A stretch of DNA of 64,000 bases from Rossellomorea sp. BNER (GTDB taxonomy: Bacteria > Bacillota > Bacilli > Bacillales > Bacillaceae_B): positions 82,166 to 146,165 of the forward strand of contig JANAVG010000006.1 of NCBI GenBank assembly GCA_024213275.1, read 5' to 3'. Positions within the stretch are counted from its first letter, which is position 1; each line of letters opens with the position of its first letter. The position numbers and the translations under genes were made by a program. Shown piece after piece: positions 33,740 through 43,703 of this stretch. Under the pieces are notes generated by a model that did not search any database, was not told the origin of the DNA, and saw only the letters and a list, made by a program, of their open reading frames with translations.

Positions 33740-34936
33740 ATGAGTAATCATGATTCGAATAAAGGCTTGAATAGAAGAGATTTTATCAAAATTGGCGGTA
33801 TGAGTACAGTTGCGTTAACACTTGGATCTGTCGGGCTTCCATCGGATTTATTGGGGGAAAGCAAGACATATGCAAAAAAACATCAGAATGCAAAGCTTAA
33901 ATTTAATCAGGATGGGAAATTTAAAGTGGTCCAATTTAACGATACTCAAGATGATGAGCGAATTGATCGAAGAACGATCGAACTTATGGAGAAGGTTCTT
34001 GATTCAGAAAAACCAGACTTCGTTGTGCTGAATGGCGACAATATCTCCAGTGGCTGTGATACGGCTATGGAGATGAAGCAAGCGATGAATAATGTCGTCC
34101 AGCCAATGGAAAAACGGGAAATCAAATGGGCTGTTACATTTGGAAATCATGATGAAGATTCGACCCCGAATAGTGGTGTAGATGAGGAAGCAATGCTTAA
34201 GTTTTATATGTCATACCAATACAATTGCAATGAGCCTGGGGAGAAAAACCTTACAGGAACGGGTAACATGAATTTACTTATCAACAACTCAAAAGGCAAT
34301 AAAGCCGCTTTTAACCTATGGCTCCTTGACAGTGGGAGATACGCACCAAAAACGATTGCGGGTCAGAGTTTTGAAGGTTATCCTACATGGGACTGGCTTC
34401 GTTTTAATCAAGTAAATTGGTATTATGAAACTTCTAAGGAGTTGGAGAAGCAATCTGGGAAGAAGATTCCTTCACTTGTATTCATTCATATCCCATTATG
34501 GGAACATCGATATATGTGGTTCGCGAGTGTTGACGAAAGAACGGAAGCCCATCATGCTGTTGGAGTAGAAAGACATAATATTGTTGGCGAAAGAAACGAG
34601 GACGAATGTCCTGGTCCTGTTAATAGCGGCCTATTTTCTGCGATGCTAGAGCGGGGAGATGTTAAGGGAGTATTCTGTGGTCATGACCATATCAATACAT
34701 ATGCAGGTAATTATTACGGGATCATGCTTGGTTATGGCGGCAATACCGGGTTTGGTACGTATGGATTATCAGGTGCTGAAAGAAATCGATTGCGTGGGGC
34801 TAGAGTCTTTAATTTAGATGAAAATACAGAAGATGTTCTAGTCGAAACCCATATGGTGTTCGCTAAGGATTATGGGATTGACTTAACAGCAAATGACCAG
34901 AGTATTGATCCGTTGCCGTTAGAGGATGGTAAATAG
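33740..34936 (+). CDS. Tat-exported metallophosphoesterase
   Basis: A 398-residue phosphatase. Residues 10-40 are a twin-arginine signal (NRRDFIKIGG, R12 R13, followed by a hydrophobic stretch). The metal-binding motifs of the calcineurin-like fold follow: QFNDTQDDE (the DxH motif has Gln instead of His), LNGDNIS, FGNHDED, a late HIPLWEH, and GHDHINTY. Purple acid phosphatase-like proteins with the DTQ variant exist. A role in phosphate or nucleotide scavenging outside the membrane is plausible. A downstream operon using deoxyribonucleosides may be related but lies 500 bases away. Confidence 0.85.
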   Translation: MSNHDSNKGLNRRDFIKIGGMSTVALTLGSVGLPSDLLGESKTYAKKHQNAKLKFNQDGKFKVVQFNDTQDDERIDRRTIELMEKVLDSEKPDFVVLNGDNISSGCDTAMEMKQAMNNVVQPMEKREIKWAVTFGNHDEDSTPNSGVDEEAMLKFYMSYQYNCNEPGEKNLTGTGNMNLLINNSKGNKAAFNLWLLDSGRYAPKTIAGQSFEGYPTWDWLRFNQVNWYYETSKELEKQSGKKIPSLVFIHIPLWEHRYMWFASVDERTEAHHAVGVERHNIVGERNEDECPGPVNSGLFSAMLERGDVKGVFCGHDHINTYAGNYYGIMLGYGGNTGFGTYGLSGAERNRLRGARVFNLDENTEDVLVETHMVFAKDYGIDLTANDQSIDPLPLEDGK

Positions 34937-35187
34937 AAAGTACGCACATAAAAAAGAAATTAGGCCTAAAAAGGGTTTGTTTTAAAAAGGGGCGATTATT
35001 GAGCTGAGCTATTAATTTGTCCAGAAGAGGCAATATTTTGTCTGTTACTGCCGATAATTTGTCCAGTTTCCATATATATTGACCGTTCGACACAAAACAC
35101 TACAGAATTCGCAAAGCTACAAGGATAATCACATGCGAATCGATTTGTTATGAACTTTTAAAAAGTGAGTACTCAAATAATTTTAAG
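34937..35187. other. Intergenic spacer after the metallophosphoesterase
   Basis: No gene. Two TTTGTCCAG-type words (ATTTGTCCAGAAGAGGCA and TAATTTGTCCAGTTTCC) form a short direct repeat near 35015-35070. No clear terminator follows the phosphatase gene. Confidence 0.4.
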
Positions 35188-35381
35188 ATGGACTGTCTAA
35201 AAAGATGCCGGAACCATATAATCTGCTCGGGGCAGTCCAAAAAGGGGCCGGAGCCGCTATGTTTTCCATATATAGAAGATGTCCTTGAGGCTTTCTTCTA
35301 CATAATGAAGTTTGTGGTTCCTGACACTTGGGTTTTTGGAGAGCCCCATTGAAGTTGTGGTTCCTGTCTTTGGACAGTTCT
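35188..35381. repeat. Family A copies 4a and 4b, one nested in the other
   Basis: The outer element begins GGACTGTCTAAAAAGATGCC (from 35190) and ends GTGGTTCCTGTCTTTGGACAG (to 35376). Inside it a complete element occupies about 35228-35348, opening GGGGCAGTCCAAAAAGGGGC and closing GGGTTTTTGGAGAGCCCC. The middle of the outer copy is missing, so the inner one replaced or interrupted its apex. This is good evidence that the family moves. Confidence 0.8.
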
Positions 35382-35481
35382 ATTTTTATATAATCCTCTA
35401 TTATCAACACCCTTTTTAAAAAAATAAAGTATATGCTAGGATAAATAGGAATAAAGAGACGATGAAATAAGGGTGAAGAGT

Positions 35482-36426
35482 ATGAGTGATATTGAGAAGG
35501 ATCAATTAAGTATTGAAGTGGCAAAGCTCTATTATTTATCGAACTTTGGGCAGCAGCAAATTGCCGATAAACTTAAAATATCTAGGCCGGCTATTTCAAG
35601 ATTATTAAGTTATGCCAAAGAAAAAGGGTATGTACAGATCGAGATACGAGACCCATATACCGATATGGACCAATTAGCGAAAGATGTAAAGGAACGATAT
35701 GGTTTAGAAGATATTATTGTGACTTCCTCACCATCAGACGATTACGAGACCATTAAACAGTCTATTAGTAAATCGGCGGCAGATTATCTTCAAAATAACG
35801 TTAAGCAGGGTGATATTTTAGGAGTTAGTTGGGGAACGACTATTTATGAGACATCTAAACGTATGATGAAACAAGCCATTAAAGGTGTAACGGTTGTCCA
35901 GTTAAAAGGTGGGATCAGTCATTCGAAAGTCATGACTCATGCTTATGAAACGATTGGGCTGTTTGCAGATGCGTTTAATACCATTCCGATGCATTTACCG
36001 CTTCCCGTCGTCTTTGATAATGCGCAAGTGAAAAAGCAAGTCGAGGAAGATCGCCATATTCGCCGAATCATTGAAATGGGGCGTCAAGCGAATATTGCTG
36101 TTTTTACCGTTGGGACCGTTCGTGATGAGGCTTTACTGTTTAAACTTGGCTACTTTAACTCTGAAGAAAAAGATCTATTACAGAAAGAAGCTGTGGGTGA
36201 CATTTGTTCACGCTTTTTTAATGAAAATGGTGAAATTGTTCATGAAGAAATTAACAATCGAACGATTGGGATTGAATTACAAGAATTAGAACAAAAAGAA
36301 AAGGCGATTCTAGTAGCTGGTGGGAAGCCCAAATTAAAAGCCATCAAAGGCGCGCTGACAGGAAATCATGCGAATGTTTTAATTACAGATCAATATACAG
36401 CAGAACGTCTATTAAGGGACACCTGA
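35482..36426 (+). CDS. deoR: Deoxyribonucleoside operon regulator DeoR (SorC type)
   Basis: A 314-residue repressor. The N-terminal helix-turn-helix is FGQQQIADKLKISRPAISR (about 19-37); the rest is the sugar-binding domain of SorC-family regulators, with GVSWGTTIYETSK and the late ILVAGGKPKLKAIKGAL. Bacillus subtilis DeoR, of the same layout, binds deoxyribose-5-phosphate and controls dra-nupC-pdp, which follow here in the same order. The start is ATG 35482 (AAGGGTGA site); GTG 35473 overlaps the site. Confidence 0.93.
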   Translation: MSDIEKDQLSIEVAKLYYLSNFGQQQIADKLKISRPAISRLLSYAKEKGYVQIEIRDPYTDMDQLAKDVKERYGLEDIIVTSSPSDDYETIKQSISKSAADYLQNNVKQGDILGVSWGTTIYETSKRMMKQAIKGVTVVQLKGGISHSKVMTHAYETIGLFADAFNTIPMHLPLPVVFDNAQVKKQVEEDRHIRRIIEMGRQANIAVFTVGTVRDEALLFKLGYFNSEEKDLLQKEAVGDICSRFFNENGEIVHEEINNRTIGIELQELEQKEKAILVAGGKPKLKAIKGALTGNHANVLITDQYTAERLLRDT

Positions 36427-36445
36427 ACATAATTTCAGATGTCCT

Positions 36446-36474
36446 TTTACATTTGTTCAAAAACAAGTTATAAT
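36446..36474 (+). promoter_or_regulatory. Sigma-A promoter and likely DeoR operator of deoC
   Basis: TTTACA (36446-36451), a 17-base spacer and TATAAT (36469-36474) make a near-consensus promoter. The spacer carries TTGTT-CAAA-AACAA, a small inverted repeat positioned where a repressor would block polymerase; DeoR of the preceding gene is the expected ligand. Confidence 0.75.
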
Positions 36475-36524
36475 GAAAACGAAATCAAAATCAAAATCAA
36501 AGAAAATTTGGAGGATATAAATAT

Positions 36525-37193
36525 ATGAATATAGCAAAATATATCGATCATACAGCATTAAAAGCAGATACAAGCAAGGAAGCTATACAAAAACTTATTG
36601 ACGAAGCAAAGCAATATAAATTTAAATCTGTTTGTGTGAATCCTGGATATGTTTCATTTGCAAGTGAACAATTAAAAGATACAGATGTTGAAGTTTGTAC
36701 GGTCATTGGTTTTCCACTAGGGGCATCAACAACCAAAACAAAGGTATTTGAAACCAAAGATGCTATCGATAAAGGTGCAACGGAAATCGATATGGTTATT
36801 AATGTAAGCTTGTTAAAAGATAAAGAAAATGATGCAGTTGAACATGAAATTAGTGAAATTGTTAAAGCAGCAAAAGGAAAAGCCATTGTTAAAGTAATTA
36901 TTGAAACGGCATTATTAACAGATGAAGAGAAAGAAAGAGCATGTCTTTTAGCGAAAAAAGCAAATGCAGACTTTGTCAAAACTTCAACTGGTTTTTCAAC
37001 AGGTGGTGCAACCGTTGAAGACATTAAGTTAATGCGTTCTGTGGTTGGCGGAGACATGGGTGTTAAAGCAAGTGGAGGCATTCGTACAATTGAGGATGTA
37101 AACAATATGATCGAAGCTGGTGCCTCACGAATTGGAGCAAGTGCAGGGGTTTCTATTATTAAAGGTGAGAGTAACAGTGTAGAAAATTATTAA
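36525..37193 (+). CDS. deoC: Deoxyribose-phosphate aldolase
   Basis: A 222-residue class I aldolase that splits deoxyribose-5-phosphate into glyceraldehyde-3-phosphate and acetaldehyde. The Schiff-base lysine is in FVKTSTGFS (about residue 152) and the second active lysine in [10 protein letters not shown] (about 181); the N-terminal [11 protein letters not shown] is typical. The length equals that of Bacillus Dra. It is the first structural gene of the operon under DeoR. Confidence 0.97.
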   Translation: MNIAKYIDHTALKADTSKEAIQKLIDEAKQYKFKSVCVNPGYVSFASEQLKDTDVEVCTVIGFPLGASTTKTKVFETKDAIDKGATEIDMVINVSLLKDKENDAVEHEISEIVKAAKGKAIVKVIIETALLTDEEKERACLLAKKANADFVKTSTGFSTGGATVEDIKLMRSVVGGDMGVKASGGIRTIEDVNNMIEAGASRIGASAGVSIIKGESNSVENY

Positions 37194-37230
37194 GTTATTT
37201 TACTAGTTAATGTCGGGTCAGGGGATTTTC

Positions 37231-37263
37231 AAAAACCATCTAAGGATGGTTTTCCCTATTTTT
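37231..37263 (+). terminator. Terminator or attenuator between deoC and nupC
   Basis: AAAACCATC pairs with GATGGTTTT around TAAG, preceded by GGGGA and followed by CCCTATTTTT, so the stem can extend. Such a hairpin would set the ratio of deoC to nupC/pdp transcripts. Confidence 0.6.
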
Positions 37264-37297
37264 GCATCAAAAGAAAACGCTTACTAGGAGATGGATT

Positions 37298-38476
37298 ATG
37301 CACTATATTATAGGAATTATCGGGCTTTTTGTCTTTTTATTTTTAGCTTGGGTAATGAGTAGTGACAAAAAGAACATAAAAATAAAACCGATTATCACCA
37401 TGCTAGTAATTCAGGTTGTTTTAGGTTTTATTTTACTCAATACATTCGTTGGAACCTTTATTGTTGGACATATTGCACGGGTTTTTGAGAAGTTACTAGG
37501 GTTTGCGGCAGAAGGCGTCAATTTTGTATTTGGCGGCTTAGTAAATGTTGAAGAATCTACTTTCTTTATTGGTGTGTTATTACCTATTATATTTATTTCA
37601 GCCTTAATCGGGATCCTTCAATACATGAGAATATTACCGGCTTTCATGAAGGGAATCGGTTTTATATTAAGTAAAGTCAATGGCATGGGGAAATTAGAGT
37701 CATACAATGCGGTGGCAAGTGCTATGATCGGCCAATCAGAAGTCTTTATTACTTTAAAAAATCAATTGGCCCATATCTCAAATCAACGACTTTACACATT
37801 ATGTGCATCTGCGATGTCAACCGTTTCAATGGCCATTGTGGGCTCGTATATGACATTAATAAAGCCGGAGTATGTGGTTACCGCCATCGTTTTAAATTTG
37901 TTTGGTGGTTTTATCATCGCGTCCATCATCAACCCTTACACCGTTCGTGAAGAGGAAGATTTAATTGATACTAAAGAAAAGAAGCAATCTTTCTTTGAAG
38001 TATTAGGTGAATATATTTTAGATGGATTTAAAGTAGCAGTGATTGTTGGGGCAATGTTAATCGGTTTCGTAGCGATCATAGCAATGATCAATGGAATTTT
38101 TGATGCCTTGTTTGGGGTAACTTTCCAACAGGTGTTAGGTTATGTATTCGCACCACTTGCATTTATGACGGGTATTCCATGGTCTGAAAGTGTGAATGCC
38201 GGAAGTATTATGGCAACGAAGATTGTAACAAACGAATTTGTGGCAATGGGTGAACTTGCAGGTACAACCATAGATTTTAGTGAGAGAACGACCGCTTTAA
38301 TCTCTGTATTCCTAGTATCGTTTGCTAACTTTTCATCAATTGGGATTATTTCTGGAGCTGTTAAAGGTTTAAATGATGAAAAAGGAAATGTGGTTGCGAA
38401 GTTTGGATTGAAATTACTTTACGGTGCAACATTAGTAAGCTTCTTAACAACAGCGATTGTTGGATTAATTTATTAA
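37298..38476 (+). CDS. nupC: Nucleoside transporter NupC (CNT family)
   Basis: A 392-residue concentrative nucleoside transporter, cation-coupled, for pyrimidine nucleosides. The family stretches GLVNVEESTFFIG, GQSEVFITLKNQL, STVSMAIVGSYM and FMTGIPWSE-like segments are present. The start ATG 37298 follows CTAGGAGATGG with good spacing and gives the size of Bacillus NupC (393). It lies between deoC and pdp, as in Bacillus subtilis. Confidence 0.96.
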   Translation: MHYIIGIIGLFVFLFLAWVMSSDKKNIKIKPIITMLVIQVVLGFILLNTFVGTFIVGHIARVFEKLLGFAAEGVNFVFGGLVNVEESTFFIGVLLPIIFISALIGILQYMRILPAFMKGIGFILSKVNGMGKLESYNAVASAMIGQSEVFITLKNQLAHISNQRLYTLCASAMSTVSMAIVGSYMTLIKPEYVVTAIVLNLFGGFIIASIINPYTVREEEDLIDTKEKKQSFFEVLGEYILDGFKVAVIVGAMLIGFVAIIAMINGIFDALFGVTFQQVLGYVFAPLAFMTGIPWSESVNAGSIMATKIVTNEFVAMGELAGTTIDFSERTTALISVFLVSFANFSSIGIISGAVKGLNDEKGNVVAKFGLKLLYGATLVSFLTTAIVGLIY

Positions 38477-38640
38477 GGCTCTTTTCTTAAATTTTGTTGC
38501 TCTTGGTCAATTATAAACATCTATAATATTCAATTTTAGTAAAACATTTATTGCTTTGACGAAAAGATGCCCAGAAATCTTAATACTTACGGGTTTCTAA
38601 CCTTGTTCGAAAGCAACAATCAATGCGAAAATAGCATTTA
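38475..38640. repeat. Family B copy 4
   Basis: AAGGCTCTTTTCTTAAATTT begins at the nupC stop codon itself, and AATGCGAAAATAGCATTTA ends the element. It carries the long middle (TTTGACGAAAAGATGCCC and CTTACGGGTTTC) shared with copies 3 and 5. It lies inside the operon between nupC and pdp, so it does not simply end transcription, or does so partially. Confidence 0.85.
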
Positions 38641-38689
38641 TTAAAATGTAACTTGATTTTTAAAGGTGAACATAAAGGAGAGCATAGAC

Positions 38690-39991
38690 ATGAGAATGGT
38701 TGATTTAATTGAAAAGAAACGAGAAGGACATGAATTAACAAAAGCAGAAATTCAGTTTATTATTGCTGGTTATACAAAAGGAGATATTCCGGACTATCAA
38801 ATAAGTGCCTTTCTAATGGCAGTCTATTTCAATGATATGACAGATCAAGAACGAGCTCAATTAACGATGGCGATGGTTGAATCAGGTGATACTATTGATT
38901 TATCAGCTATTCATGGAATTAAAGTGGATAAGCATAGTACAGGTGGAGTCGGGGATACAACGACTTTAGTATTAGCACCATTAGTGGCAGCACTTGATAT
39001 CCCAGTGGCGAAAATGTCAGGACGTGGACTTGGTCATACAGGTGGTACGATTGATAAATTAGAGAGTATCGAAGGTTTCCATGTTGAAATTTCAACGGAT
39101 GACTTTATTGAATACGTGAATCGGGACAAAATTGCCGTTATCGGTCAAACAGGAAACTTAACACCCGCTGACAAAAAATTATATGCCCTACGTGATGTAA
39201 CAGCAACAGTCAATGCCATTCCTTTAATCGCAAGCTCAATCATGAGTAAAAAAATTGCGGCAGGATCAGATGCGATTGTACTTGATGTAAAGACAGGCGC
39301 AGGAGCGTTTATGAAAACAATTGAAGACGCTGAACAACTAGCAAGTGCAATGGTCAAGATCGGTCGAGAGGTCGGACGTCAAACCATGGCGGTCATATCT
39401 GATATGTCACAGCCTCTAGGATATGCGATTGGAAATGCTCTAGAAATGAAAGAAGCCATTGATACACTAAGAGGCGAAGGACCTGAAGATTTAACAGAGT
39501 TATCGCTATTACTTGGCAGCCAGATGGTTGTATTAGCGAAAAAAGCGGATACTCTTGAAGAGGCAAGAGGAATGTTACAAGAAGTCATTGATAATGGAAA
39601 AGCTCTCGAAAAGTTCAAAGTCTTTATTAAAAATCAAGGGGGAGATCCTTCCATTGTCGATCAACCAGAAAAGTTACCAGAAGCGGCTTATAAAATCGAT
39701 GTACCTGCAAAACAAAGTGGTTTTATTTCAAAGATTGTTGCGGATGAAATGGGTGTAGCATCCATGTTACTAGGGGCTGGCCGTGCCACAAAGGAAGATG
39801 ACATTGACTTAGCGGTTGGAATTGTCCTAAAAGCAAAAATCGGTGATGAAGTGAAAGAAGGGGACCCTCTAGTAACGATTCATTCGAACCAAGAAAATGT
39901 CGACGAAGTTATTGAAAAAGTATACGATTGCATCTCTTTTGCAGATGTAGTTGAATCACCTAAATTAGTTCATCGAGTGATTACAGAGTAA
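38690..39991 (+). CDS. pdp: Pyrimidine-nucleoside phosphorylase
   Basis: A 433-residue phosphorylase that converts uridine, thymidine and deoxyuridine to base and (deoxy)ribose-1-phosphate. It contains the family signature [17 protein letters not shown] and the phosphate-site [11 protein letters not shown]. The start ATG 38690 (AAAGGAG nine bases before) gives exactly the length of the Bacillus enzyme. It closes the deoxyribonucleoside operon. Confidence 0.97.
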   Translation: MRMVDLIEKKREGHELTKAEIQFIIAGYTKGDIPDYQISAFLMAVYFNDMTDQERAQLTMAMVESGDTIDLSAIHGIKVDKHSTGGVGDTTTLVLAPLVAALDIPVAKMSGRGLGHTGGTIDKLESIEGFHVEISTDDFIEYVNRDKIAVIGQTGNLTPADKKLYALRDVTATVNAIPLIASSIMSKKIAAGSDAIVLDVKTGAGAFMKTIEDAEQLASAMVKIGREVGRQTMAVISDMSQPLGYAIGNALEMKEAIDTLRGEGPEDLTELSLLLGSQMVVLAKKADTLEEARGMLQEVIDNGKALEKFKVFIKNQGGDPSIVDQPEKLPEAAYKIDVPAKQSGFISKIVADEMGVASMLLGAGRATKEDDIDLAVGIVLKAKIGDEVKEGDPLVTIHSNQENVDEVIEKVYDCISFADVVESPKLVHRVITE

Positions 39992-40032
39992 TCAATAAAT
40001 ATTCCCATATTATTACTAATAGAAAAAGAACA

Positions 40033-40154
40033 GAGAGGTTGTCTCAATACAGGGTGCCAGGAATTCTAGCTCAGTATATAGAGGAATCTATCGAAGATCC
40101 TCTATATACTTCGAAACAATACTGGTTGCAAACCCTTTATTGGACAACCTCTTT
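40033..40154. repeat. Family A copy 5
   Basis: GAGAGGTTGTCTCAATACAG and TATTGGACAACCTCTTT are the outer arms; GAGGAATC/GATCCTC-like inner arms surround the apex. It lies between convergent pdp and the leftward peptidase and ends five bases from the latter's stop codon. Confidence 0.8.
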
Positions 40155-40158
40155 ATTT

Positions 40159-41985
40159 TTATTTCCACTCAAAAGCAGCTTTACCGCCTGTAACCGGCAG
40201 AACAATATGGCTTCTTTCAGGATCGATTGAAATTTTTGTCCCTGCTTCAGGACGAAGTGTGTAGTTATAATCACTTGAGAGAAGTATGATACCCAGTCGG
40301 TCTCCTGCTTGGAACACAAAGTCATCTGGCTGCATATCCCATGTAAATGTGTATTCTCGATTAGGGGTTAATGAGATAGATCGCTCCTCATTCCGCAGAT
40401 TTTGTGGATCCATCCAGCCACGAGTAACAATTTCTGCTTTCTCAGGACCATATTTTACAAGCAGAGCTGTTAAATTTGCTGTTGGCTTGTCAATGCTTGC
40501 TCTAATTTGGACTTGAGGTGTTCCGCTAATACGGACAGATTCCTTCAAAGGAGGTGTTACATAAGCAAGTCGGTTTTGTGAAGCTTCATCAGGGTTAAAT
40601 ACAAGAGTTTCAGCTCTCACCATCGCGTTATCCACGAAGGTTTGCGATTGCTTATTTTTATTTGGGACTGGTTTTAAGCTAAAAGTACCACCTACATTAT
40701 CAGAATCTGGTTGTAAATAGAGTTTTGTATTAACTGTTCCTGCTGCAGGCCAGTTTTCCTCAGTTTTCCATGTTTTATCCTCACGTTGAATATCCACCAT
40801 TGGCTCATCCATCACATCATTTTTAATATCATATAGCCAGTAATCAAACCACTTATTTAAGGTTGGAAGCCATGCATCACGCCTAAAACTATAAGGGCTT
40901 GAATGGCCACCTTGATGAAGCCACATTTTCCTTGGAACATGATTTTCACCTAAAGCTTTCCACCAACCAGAGAAGTGCTTTGTTTTGACATTCCAGTCAT
41001 TTAATCCATGAACGACAAATACACTGGCGTTTATTTTGTCAGCGTCCTTTGTGTAATTACGTTGGTCCCAAAAATCATTGTAGTCACCGGTTTCCCTATC
41101 TTGACCTTCTGTTAAATGCTCCATCATATTATGACAGGCTTCCGGATTGTCCCTTGTTAAAACAGCATCAGCTAAATTATCAGCATCTTCTCCCTGATAT
41201 CCTCCTGGAGCAATAACAGCGCCGTTTGATCTGTAATAATCATACCAGCTACTGATGGCCGCAATCGGAACAATGGTCTTTAATCCTTCAACCCCCGTCG
41301 TTGCTACAGCGTTCGGCAATGTCCCATTATAGGAAACTCCCATCATTCCGACATTTCCTGTAGTCCAATCAGCTTTAATCTCTTCACCTTCTTTATTGAA
41401 AGCCTTTGTACGACCATTCAACCAATCAATGACTGCACGGGTTCCAAGAATTTCATGTTCATCTCCTGTAGTCGCACATCCATCGGATAAGCCCGTCCCT
41501 ACGCTTTCCGCAAGAACTACAGCATATCCTCTTGGCACGAAATAATCATCGTAATAACCAGGAAGGTTCGCTTTTGGCTTTCCTTTCTTTTTCCCTTTGT
41601 TTCCTTTCTTAGGAACACTGTTTAGTTCAACATCGACATCATATACAGGGACGCTTTTTATTCCAGAACGATAAGGGCTCATTTCATAGATAACAGGGAC
41701 TTTAAGTCCGTTTTCCGTTTCTTTAGGACGAATAATATCTGCGCGTACCCTGTCTAATTTTCCGTCTCCGTCACTATCTGTTGATGTTTCGACAAATACT
41801 CTTTCGATAATGGCCTCCTCTAACGAAAAGATAGGCTGGGTCATTCCATCTTTTATTTGAATCTCAGGAATAGATGATGCTGATGCAAGATTGATAGGTT
41901 CATGCCCAATGCTAGTGGATCCCCCTGTAACAAGCGGGAGGGTTAATGCAGATGTAATTAAAACTTTTAAAGCCATTTTTTTCAT
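40159..41985 (-). CDS. Secreted X-Pro dipeptidyl-peptidase (S15/CocE family)
   Basis: A 608-residue exported serine peptidase. Residues 1-30 form a signal peptide. The alpha/beta-hydrolase domain has the nucleophile serine in GVSYNG, preceded by YAVVLAESVGTGLSDG, and the catalytic histidine in LHQGGHSSPY. The C-terminal jelly-roll domain (about 430-608) is typical of X-Pro dipeptidyl-peptidases and CocE esterases. Substrates may be X-Pro peptides or acyl esters. A Lys-rich insert KKGNKGKKKGKPK lies near residue 130, unusual for a cytosolic member. An M28 aminopeptidase is encoded divergently, fitting extracellular peptide degradation. Confidence 0.87.
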   Translation of the reverse strand: MKKMALKVLITSALTLPLVTGGSTSIGHEPINLASASSIPEIQIKDGMTQPIFSLEEAIIERVFVETSTDSDGDGKLDRVRADIIRPKETENGLKVPVIYEMSPYRSGIKSVPVYDVDVELNSVPKKGNKGKKKGKPKANLPGYYDDYFVPRGYAVVLAESVGTGLSDGCATTGDEHEILGTRAVIDWLNGRTKAFNKEGEEIKADWTTGNVGMMGVSYNGTLPNAVATTGVEGLKTIVPIAAISSWYDYYRSNGAVIAPGGYQGEDADNLADAVLTRDNPEACHNMMEHLTEGQDRETGDYNDFWDQRNYTKDADKINASVFVVHGLNDWNVKTKHFSGWWKALGENHVPRKMWLHQGGHSSPYSFRRDAWLPTLNKWFDYWLYDIKNDVMDEPMVDIQREDKTWKTEENWPAAGTVNTKLYLQPDSDNVGGTFSLKPVPNKNKQSQTFVDNAMVRAETLVFNPDEASQNRLAYVTPPLKESVRISGTPQVQIRASIDKPTANLTALLVKYGPEKAEIVTRGWMDPQNLRNEERSISLTPNREYTFTWDMQPDDFVFQAGDRLGIILLSSDYNYTLRPEAGTKISIDPERSHIVLPVTGGKAAFEWK

Positions 41986-42322
41986 AAAATTCCTCCTAGT
42001 AATATTTTGTTATAATTTTCAGAATAGAATAGAAACTAACAAATTTCGATAGTCGAAAGACCTGTTTTTGGAAAATAATAGGGTTGCTAAATTTCTAATA
42101 GGGTCAAAGGACATAACGAGAAAGTATAAGCAGATTCCTCCAAATAAATATTGAAGCAAAAGGTTCACCATTTTTTCATTTTCATAGTTTTTAGTGATTC
42201 TAAAGTATTTCATCCACAGTAATTTGCTAGGTTATTAGATTGGTTTTTTAAAATCAGAAAGGAACAGCTGATTTGTAAGCGAATACATAATACTTAAAAT
42301 GAATTATTTAGGGGGAAAAGAT
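41986..42322. other. Divergent promoter region of the two peptidase genes
   Basis: No gene is supported. An open frame of 64 codons on the minus strand (42019-42213) has no ribosome site. The region is AT-rich; the ribosome site of the X-Pro peptidase (ACTAGGAGGAATTT on the minus strand) lies at the left edge and TTAGGGGGAAAAG at the right. Confidence 0.4.
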
Positions 42323-43663
42323 TTGAAAAAAGGAAAGATCATTCTTTCAACCATTCTAGTAACTTCAAGTTTATATTTTGCGCCTATACAGCTTGATAAA
42401 ACAGTTGAAGCGGCTGCAAATTCAGAGGTTCATCAGAGTAAGAAAGCTTTTGACCAAAAGGTAATAGCCAGAGTCAGTGAAGAACGTATGATGGAGGATG
42501 TCCGTTATTTAAGTGAAACGATCGGACCACGTGTAACAGGAACGGAAGGTGAACAACAAGCCGCCGACTTTATTAGAGAACGCCTTCGTTCTTATGGATA
42601 TCAGGTAGAAACGCAAGAATTTAGTATCCCTGATAAGCTGATTGGGTATTTGCAAACAAGTGATGAAAATGAAGTTTTAATTAATATTCCTGAAGGATCC
42701 GGTGACACATCTGAATCAGGCATTACAGCTGAATTATTTGATGCTGGATTAGGGAAAGAATCAGATTTTACCCCAGATGTAGCTGGAAAGATCGCTCTTA
42801 TTTCAAGAGGGGAGTTTACATTTAAAAAGAAAGTAGAAAATGCGGTTGAAGCAGGGGCAATTGGCGTCCTTATTTATGACAATACGAATCAGCCTGGTCC
42901 TTTAAACCCTTCAATTGGCGGCGACTTCTCGATTCCGGTCGGAGGGATTACAAAAGTCAGTGGTGAAGCCTTGCTTGAGGACGTTGTGTCACAAAACAAA
43001 ACCGTAACATTTAAAGTGAAACGAATGGAAAACGCAAAGTCGCAGAACATTATCGCAACAAAGCTTCCTAAAAAAGGCGCTAACCACGATATTTTGCACG
43101 TCTCAGCTCATTTCGATAGTGTCCCGTTTGCCCCTGGAGCAAGTGACAATGCCTCTGGAACCGCTGTTGCATTAGAATTGGCGCGTGTATTGAAAAGCTA
43201 TCCAACGGACAAAGAATTGCGATTTGCCTTTGTTGGTGCAGAGGAAATTGGCTTGGTAGGGTCAGAACATTATGTAAGCCAATTAAGCGAAGACGAAGTA
43301 AACAGAAGTATAGGGAATTTCAATATGGATATGGTTGGAACTTCCTGGGAAAATGCAACAGCTATCTATATGAATACACTTGATGGACAACCGAACATTG
43401 TATCAGAAACGGCTCTTGCAACAGCGGACAGAATTGGAACGCCTTCAGAACTTGTGCTTTATAAACGCGGTGCTTCGGATCATGTGAATTTCTATGAAGC
43501 TGGCATCCCGGCAGTAAACTTCATTCGCCGTGAACCAGGAACTGCAAATTTAGAGCCTTATTACCACACTCCACTTGACACGATAGAGTATATAAGCGCT
43601 GAACGTCTTAAAGAAGCTGGAGACTTGGTTGGTGCTTCTGTATATAGTTTAATAAGAAAATAA
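42323..43663 (+). CDS. Secreted M28 aminopeptidase with PA domain (YwaD-like)
   Basis: A 446-residue exported zinc aminopeptidase. The TTG start at 42323, after GGGGGAAAAG, gives a clean signal peptide (KKGKIILSTILVTSSLYFA). A PA domain spans about 110-225 (GKIALISRGEFTFKKKVENA), then the M28 catalytic domain with HVSAHFDSV, GASDNASGTAVALE, AEEIGLVGS, FNMDMVG and YYHTPLDT, which provide the two zinc ligands and the catalytic glutamate. It likely trims peptides produced outside the cell. A terminator follows. Confidence 0.9.
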   Translation: MKKGKIILSTILVTSSLYFAPIQLDKTVEAAANSEVHQSKKAFDQKVIARVSEERMMEDVRYLSETIGPRVTGTEGEQQAADFIRERLRSYGYQVETQEFSIPDKLIGYLQTSDENEVLINIPEGSGDTSESGITAELFDAGLGKESDFTPDVAGKIALISRGEFTFKKKVENAVEAGAIGVLIYDNTNQPGPLNPSIGGDFSIPVGGITKVSGEALLEDVVSQNKTVTFKVKRMENAKSQNIIATKLPKKGANHDILHVSAHFDSVPFAPGASDNASGTAVALELARVLKSYPTDKELRFAFVGAEEIGLVGSEHYVSQLSEDEVNRSIGNFNMDMVGTSWENATAIYMNTLDGQPNIVSETALATADRIGTPSELVLYKRGASDHVNFYEAGIPAVNFIRREPGTANLEPYYHTPLDTIEYISAERLKEAGDLVGASVYSLIRK

Positions 43664-43674
43664 TGTATGAAAGA

Positions 43675-43703
43675 AAGTGAAGCTGCGTGCTTCACTTTTT
43701 TTA
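43675..43703 (+). terminator. Terminator of the M28 gene
   Basis: AAGTGAAGC pairs perfectly with GCTTCACTT around TGCGT, followed by TTTTT. The next 260 bases hold no gene and no recognised element. Confidence 0.9.

Noticed and set aside
36548..37105. 185-codon minus-strand frame opposite deoC
   Set aside because: It is the antisense of a clearly recognised gene and has no family resemblance.
42019..42213. 64-codon minus-strand frame between the two peptidase genes
   Set aside because: There is no ribosome site and its composition is that of translated AT-rich spacer, though a small membrane peptide cannot be wholly excluded.
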